The notes beneath the pieces are model-generated. The model did not search any database and was not told the DNA's origin. It was given only the letters and a program-made list of their open reading frames with translations. This document shows, piece by piece, positions 62,216 to 64,000 of a stretch of 64,000 nucleotides of DNA. Both the position numbers and the translations under genes were made by a program. Numbering within the stretch: the stretch's first letter is position 1; each line of letters opens with the position of its first letter. The stretch is from Halobellus salinus (GTDB taxonomy: Archaea > Halobacteriota > Halobacteria > Halobacteriales > Haloferacaceae): assembly GCF_014646875.1 (NCBI RefSeq), contig NZ_BMOC01000007.1, forward strand, positions 80,329 through 144,328, in the 5' to 3' direction.

Positions 62216-62300
62216 TAATAAAACCTTCGCGGGTCTGTCGTCAGGACAATCCTGGGCACACGTATCTACACTACCCAGCCGTTTCGCTGCACGTGGAACA

Positions 62301-62438
62301 ATGACCGAAACACCCCCCCGCGACGCACAACAAGAGTGTGTCACCGCACCGGTTCGCGAATCGACAGACAGGAATCGACGCACAACGGCCGTACTCGCCG
62401 TTCGTTCGGAACCACGTTGCACGGGAGAGCCACAGTGA
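62301..62438 (+). pseudogene. Truncated third Sensor-domain gene, now a short upstream frame
   Basis: A 45-codon frame starts MTETPPRDAQQECVTAPVRE, which aligns with MIEATPRDALQRFVTAPVRA of protein A. After about 24 codons similarity stops and the frame ends at TGA 62436-62438. The DNA from about 62216 to the ATG also resembles the promoter region of gene A (ATAAAAC, CACACGTAT and CACGTG-AACAATG blocks). The TGA overlaps the GTG of the CPBP protease gene, so the fragment now looks like a coupled leader frame bringing the Sensor promoter to the protease. Confidence 0.75.
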
Positions 62439-63292
62439 GCCGGAGTGCCGCACTCAAGCACCGAGCGTCCGACAGCCCTGTCGGAACGTTCGTCGTTGTG
62501 CTTGCACTCTACTCCGGCCTCGGCTTCGCGACCCTCTACAGGATGTTCGGATCCGCGATCCCGACGCTAGGAGCGATCCTCTACGCGTGGGCTCCGATGG
62601 TCAGCGCAGGAGTGACCGTCTGGTTGCTCGATGAAAGCGTTCGGGACTGGCTCGGACAACTTCGCAACCTGCGCGCCGGTATCCACTGGTACCTCGTCGG
62701 TATCGCCATTATGATGCTCGGGACCGAAGCTGAGACTATCGTCGCGGTGCTTCTCGGCGCCGACGTGGTGGTTCCGTACGCCCCGGTCAGCGATTACGTA
62801 TTCACCTTCGGTGTCACGCTGTTTCTGGCCGGTGCGGTAGAGGAGTTGGGGTGGCGCGGCTTCCTGCAACCCCGTCTCCAGCGGCGATTCGGCGCGCTCC
62901 ACGCGAGTGTAGCGATCGGCGCCGTCTGGGGTCTGTGGCACGTCCCGATGATCCTGACTGGAACCGGCGATTTCACTGTTTTCTGGGAGTATATGCTGAA
63001 TGCGACCGTTATGTCGGTCATTCTCGGCTGGCTGTACAACAACACCGAGGGCGCGTTGCCAGTCGTGATGGTTGCCCACGCGTCGCACAATATGCCCCGC
63101 ATCGCGGACGCTGCCGGAGACGTCCCTGCCGTGTTTGACAGCCTGTCCGGAGACGCTGTCTTCTACCTGCTCTGTGCGTCGGTCATCGCGCTGTATGCCG
63201 GGGCACAGACGTTGACGCGGGATGGAAGCTTGCCCGATATCCCAGGTCAACTCGACAAGCGGCTGCCCGGTGGTCAAACCCAAGCCGAATGA
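62435..63292 (+). CDS. CPBP-family intramembrane metalloprotease
   Basis: This 285-residue membrane protein of the CPBP (CAAX protease and bacteriocin-processing) family has the glutamate motif VEELGWRGFLQPRL (E136, E137, R141). The first histidine is H169 in WGLWHVPMIL and the third motif is HASHN (H215, N219). About eight membrane segments. The GTG start at 62435 overlaps the stop of the Sensor remnant. Substrates are unknown; in bacteria such proteins mature or degrade membrane peptides or regulate stress responses. Confidence 0.9.
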   Translation: MSRSAALKHRASDSPVGTFVVVLALYSGLGFATLYRMFGSAIPTLGAILYAWAPMVSAGVTVWLLDESVRDWLGQLRNLRAGIHWYLVGIAIMMLGTEAETIVAVLLGADVVVPYAPVSDYVFTFGVTLFLAGAVEELGWRGFLQPRLQRRFGALHASVAIGAVWGLWHVPMILTGTGDFTVFWEYMLNATVMSVILGWLYNNTEGALPVVMVAHASHNMPRIADAAGDVPAVFDSLSGDAVFYLLCASVIALYAGAQTLTRDGSLPDIPGQLDKRLPGGQTQAE

Positions 63293-63520
63293 CTCGGTGG
63301 GCAAGTTCGGTACAGACGCCAGAGACGTACGGGCCGACGCGGTTCGTGGCGTGCGCGAGAGGTGTGGTCGAGCGTATCCGGGTGGTAGCGTCGTCGCACG
63401 AGGCCTCATCGAAACAGAAGACGAATCGAGGTGTCTCTTGGGATGCGTGGGAACGAAGTTAGGTGGCTGGAGAGTTGTGGGCCCAATTCCGGTCCGGCAA
63501 GACGCCGGGTCGGATTGGGA
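63293..63520. other. Spacer between the CPBP gene and the tRNA fragment, no gene seen
   Basis: About 230 bases. No credible frame, repeat or RNA was recognised. Confidence 0.5.
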
Positions 63521-63570
63521 TGGGCCAACGCGGATTTGAACCGCTGACCTCAGCGCCTCTATCGCCCGCA
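63521..63570 (-). other. tRNA 3'-end fragment, putative attachment site
   Basis: Read on the minus strand this ends GCGTTGGCCCA preceded by AGCGGTTCAAATCCGC, a clear T-arm plus 3' acceptor strand, and before it AGGTC as a variable loop. The matching 5' acceptor strand (GGGCCAA) and a D-arm are absent upstream, so this is not a full tRNA gene. Such 3' fragments remain where tyrosine recombinases integrate elements into tRNA genes. The isotype cannot be fixed. Confidence 0.7.
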
Positions 63571-63691
63571 CACAGCGGTTCCGGCGCTGAAAAGGGTTAT
63601 GTCGCGTGGCTCAATTTGGAGGGCTATATCCGAATGTGAGCGTCCGTGTGAAACACTCATTCTGAATCGTTTTCTCGGAGTTCCGAAAACT

Positions 63692-64000
63692 ATGAACGAC
63701 GATCTCGAACCCATCGAGCCAGCAGAGGCGAAGGAGATGTATCTCGAACAGCGGAAGCAGGAAGTCTCTGATGCAACTATCCAAGCTCACCACTATCGGC
63801 TCAACCAGTTTGTGCGTTGGTGTACTGAGGTGGAGGGTCTGGATAACCTGAACACTCTGAGTGGTCGTGACCTCCAGCGGTTCAAAGTGTGGCGGCGAGA
63901 TGACGGCGACCTCAACAACGTTACGTTGGTTACGGCTCTATTGAATCGCCATACGGCGGTGGAATCAGCGGGTCACGTACTGTTTGATGTTGTAGACGAG
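63692..64000 (+). CDS. Tyrosine recombinase/integrase, N-terminal part (runs off the window)
   Basis: The first 103 codons of a gene that continues past the right edge. The start EPIEPAEAKEMYLEQRKQEV, then SDATIQAHHYRLNQFVRWCT and LNTLSGRDLQRFKVWRRDDG, matches the SAM-like core-binding domain of archaeal phage-type integrases. The catalytic domain would lie outside the window. The tRNA 3' fragment 120 bases upstream supports an integrase at the end of an integrated element. Codon use is less GC-biased than its neighbours, consistent with transfer. Confidence 0.75.
   Translation, partial: MNDDLEPIEPAEAKEMYLEQRKQEVSDATIQAHHYRLNQFVRWCTEVEGLDNLNTLSGRDLQRFKVWRRDDGDLNNVTLVTALLNRHTAVESAGHVLFDVVDE

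Noticed and set aside
63521..63620. Complete tRNA gene at the right edge
   Set aside because: Only the T-arm and 3' acceptor strand can be read; the 5' acceptor complement and D-arm are missing upstream on the minus strand.

Overview
The window is haloarchaeal (class Halobacteria). The DNA is GC-rich and the predicted proteins are strongly acidic. Several genes have a TATA-like box 24-29 bases before the start codon, as expected for leaderless haloarchaeal mRNAs. Many genes belong to families I know mainly from haloarchaea (DUF5815, DUF5817, DUF6149, DUF7521 types, HMG-CoA reductase HmgA, a malic enzyme fused to a phosphotransacetylase domain). I cannot name the genus from sequence alone.

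Layout. 0-5 kb: histidine kinase, a frameshifted RNA 2',3'-cyclic phosphodiesterase gene (thpR), the first of four copies of an 80-bp palindrome, a TPR protein, a DUF424 protein and sufS. 5-11 kb: DUF2339 membrane protein, the map-HIT pair, a quinone/electrophile-type detoxification block (MhqD-like hydrolase, broken VOC dioxygenase, divergent HxlR regulator), a repeat-rich coiled-coil protein and a DsbA/FrnE-like oxidoreductase. 11-18 kb: housekeeping genes (icd, a LarA-like protein, hmgA, pyrF, a glutaredoxin and a cobalamin adenosyltransferase). 18-29 kb: accessory-rich stretch with two nested mobile-element relics, two regulators, a tandem pair of metallo-beta-lactamase-fold proteins, a CitE-like lyase, a fused Dpp-type ABC ATPase, an MFS transporter and a PrpB-like lyase. 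29-53 kb: mainly metabolism (PrpF, CtaA, malic enzyme, MetE-like, M29 peptidase, enolase-superfamily protein, pdxS, thrB, an FAD oxidoreductase, carB). 54-57 kb: metG and a double UspA protein. 57-63.3 kb: a membrane/stress module of two Sensor-domain (PF13796-like) membrane proteins, a Tat lipoprotein of the DUF4097 type, two DUF7521-like membrane proteins, a winged-helix regulator, a truncated third Sensor gene and a CPBP membrane protease. At the right edge a tRNA 3'-end fragment sits next to the start of a tyrosine-recombinase gene, suggesting the border of an integrated element.

The most unusual content is small and repetitive. (1) An 80-bp element with dyad symmetry about its exact centre occurs four times with at most one substitution per copy. 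(2) Two related MITE-like elements of about 245 bp sit in the same 10-base target inside an IS200/IS605-like end sequence; a third copy of that end is unoccupied and overlaps the metG stop codon. (3) A 141-bp inverted-repeat element with a TGAA duplication abuts one 80-bp copy. (4) In-frame or near-gene tandem repeats of 18, 24, 30 and 42 bases recur. (5) Gene decay is visible in thpR, the VOC dioxygenase and the third Sensor gene. The Sensor/DUF4097/DUF7521 module is the best candidate for an incompletely described system.
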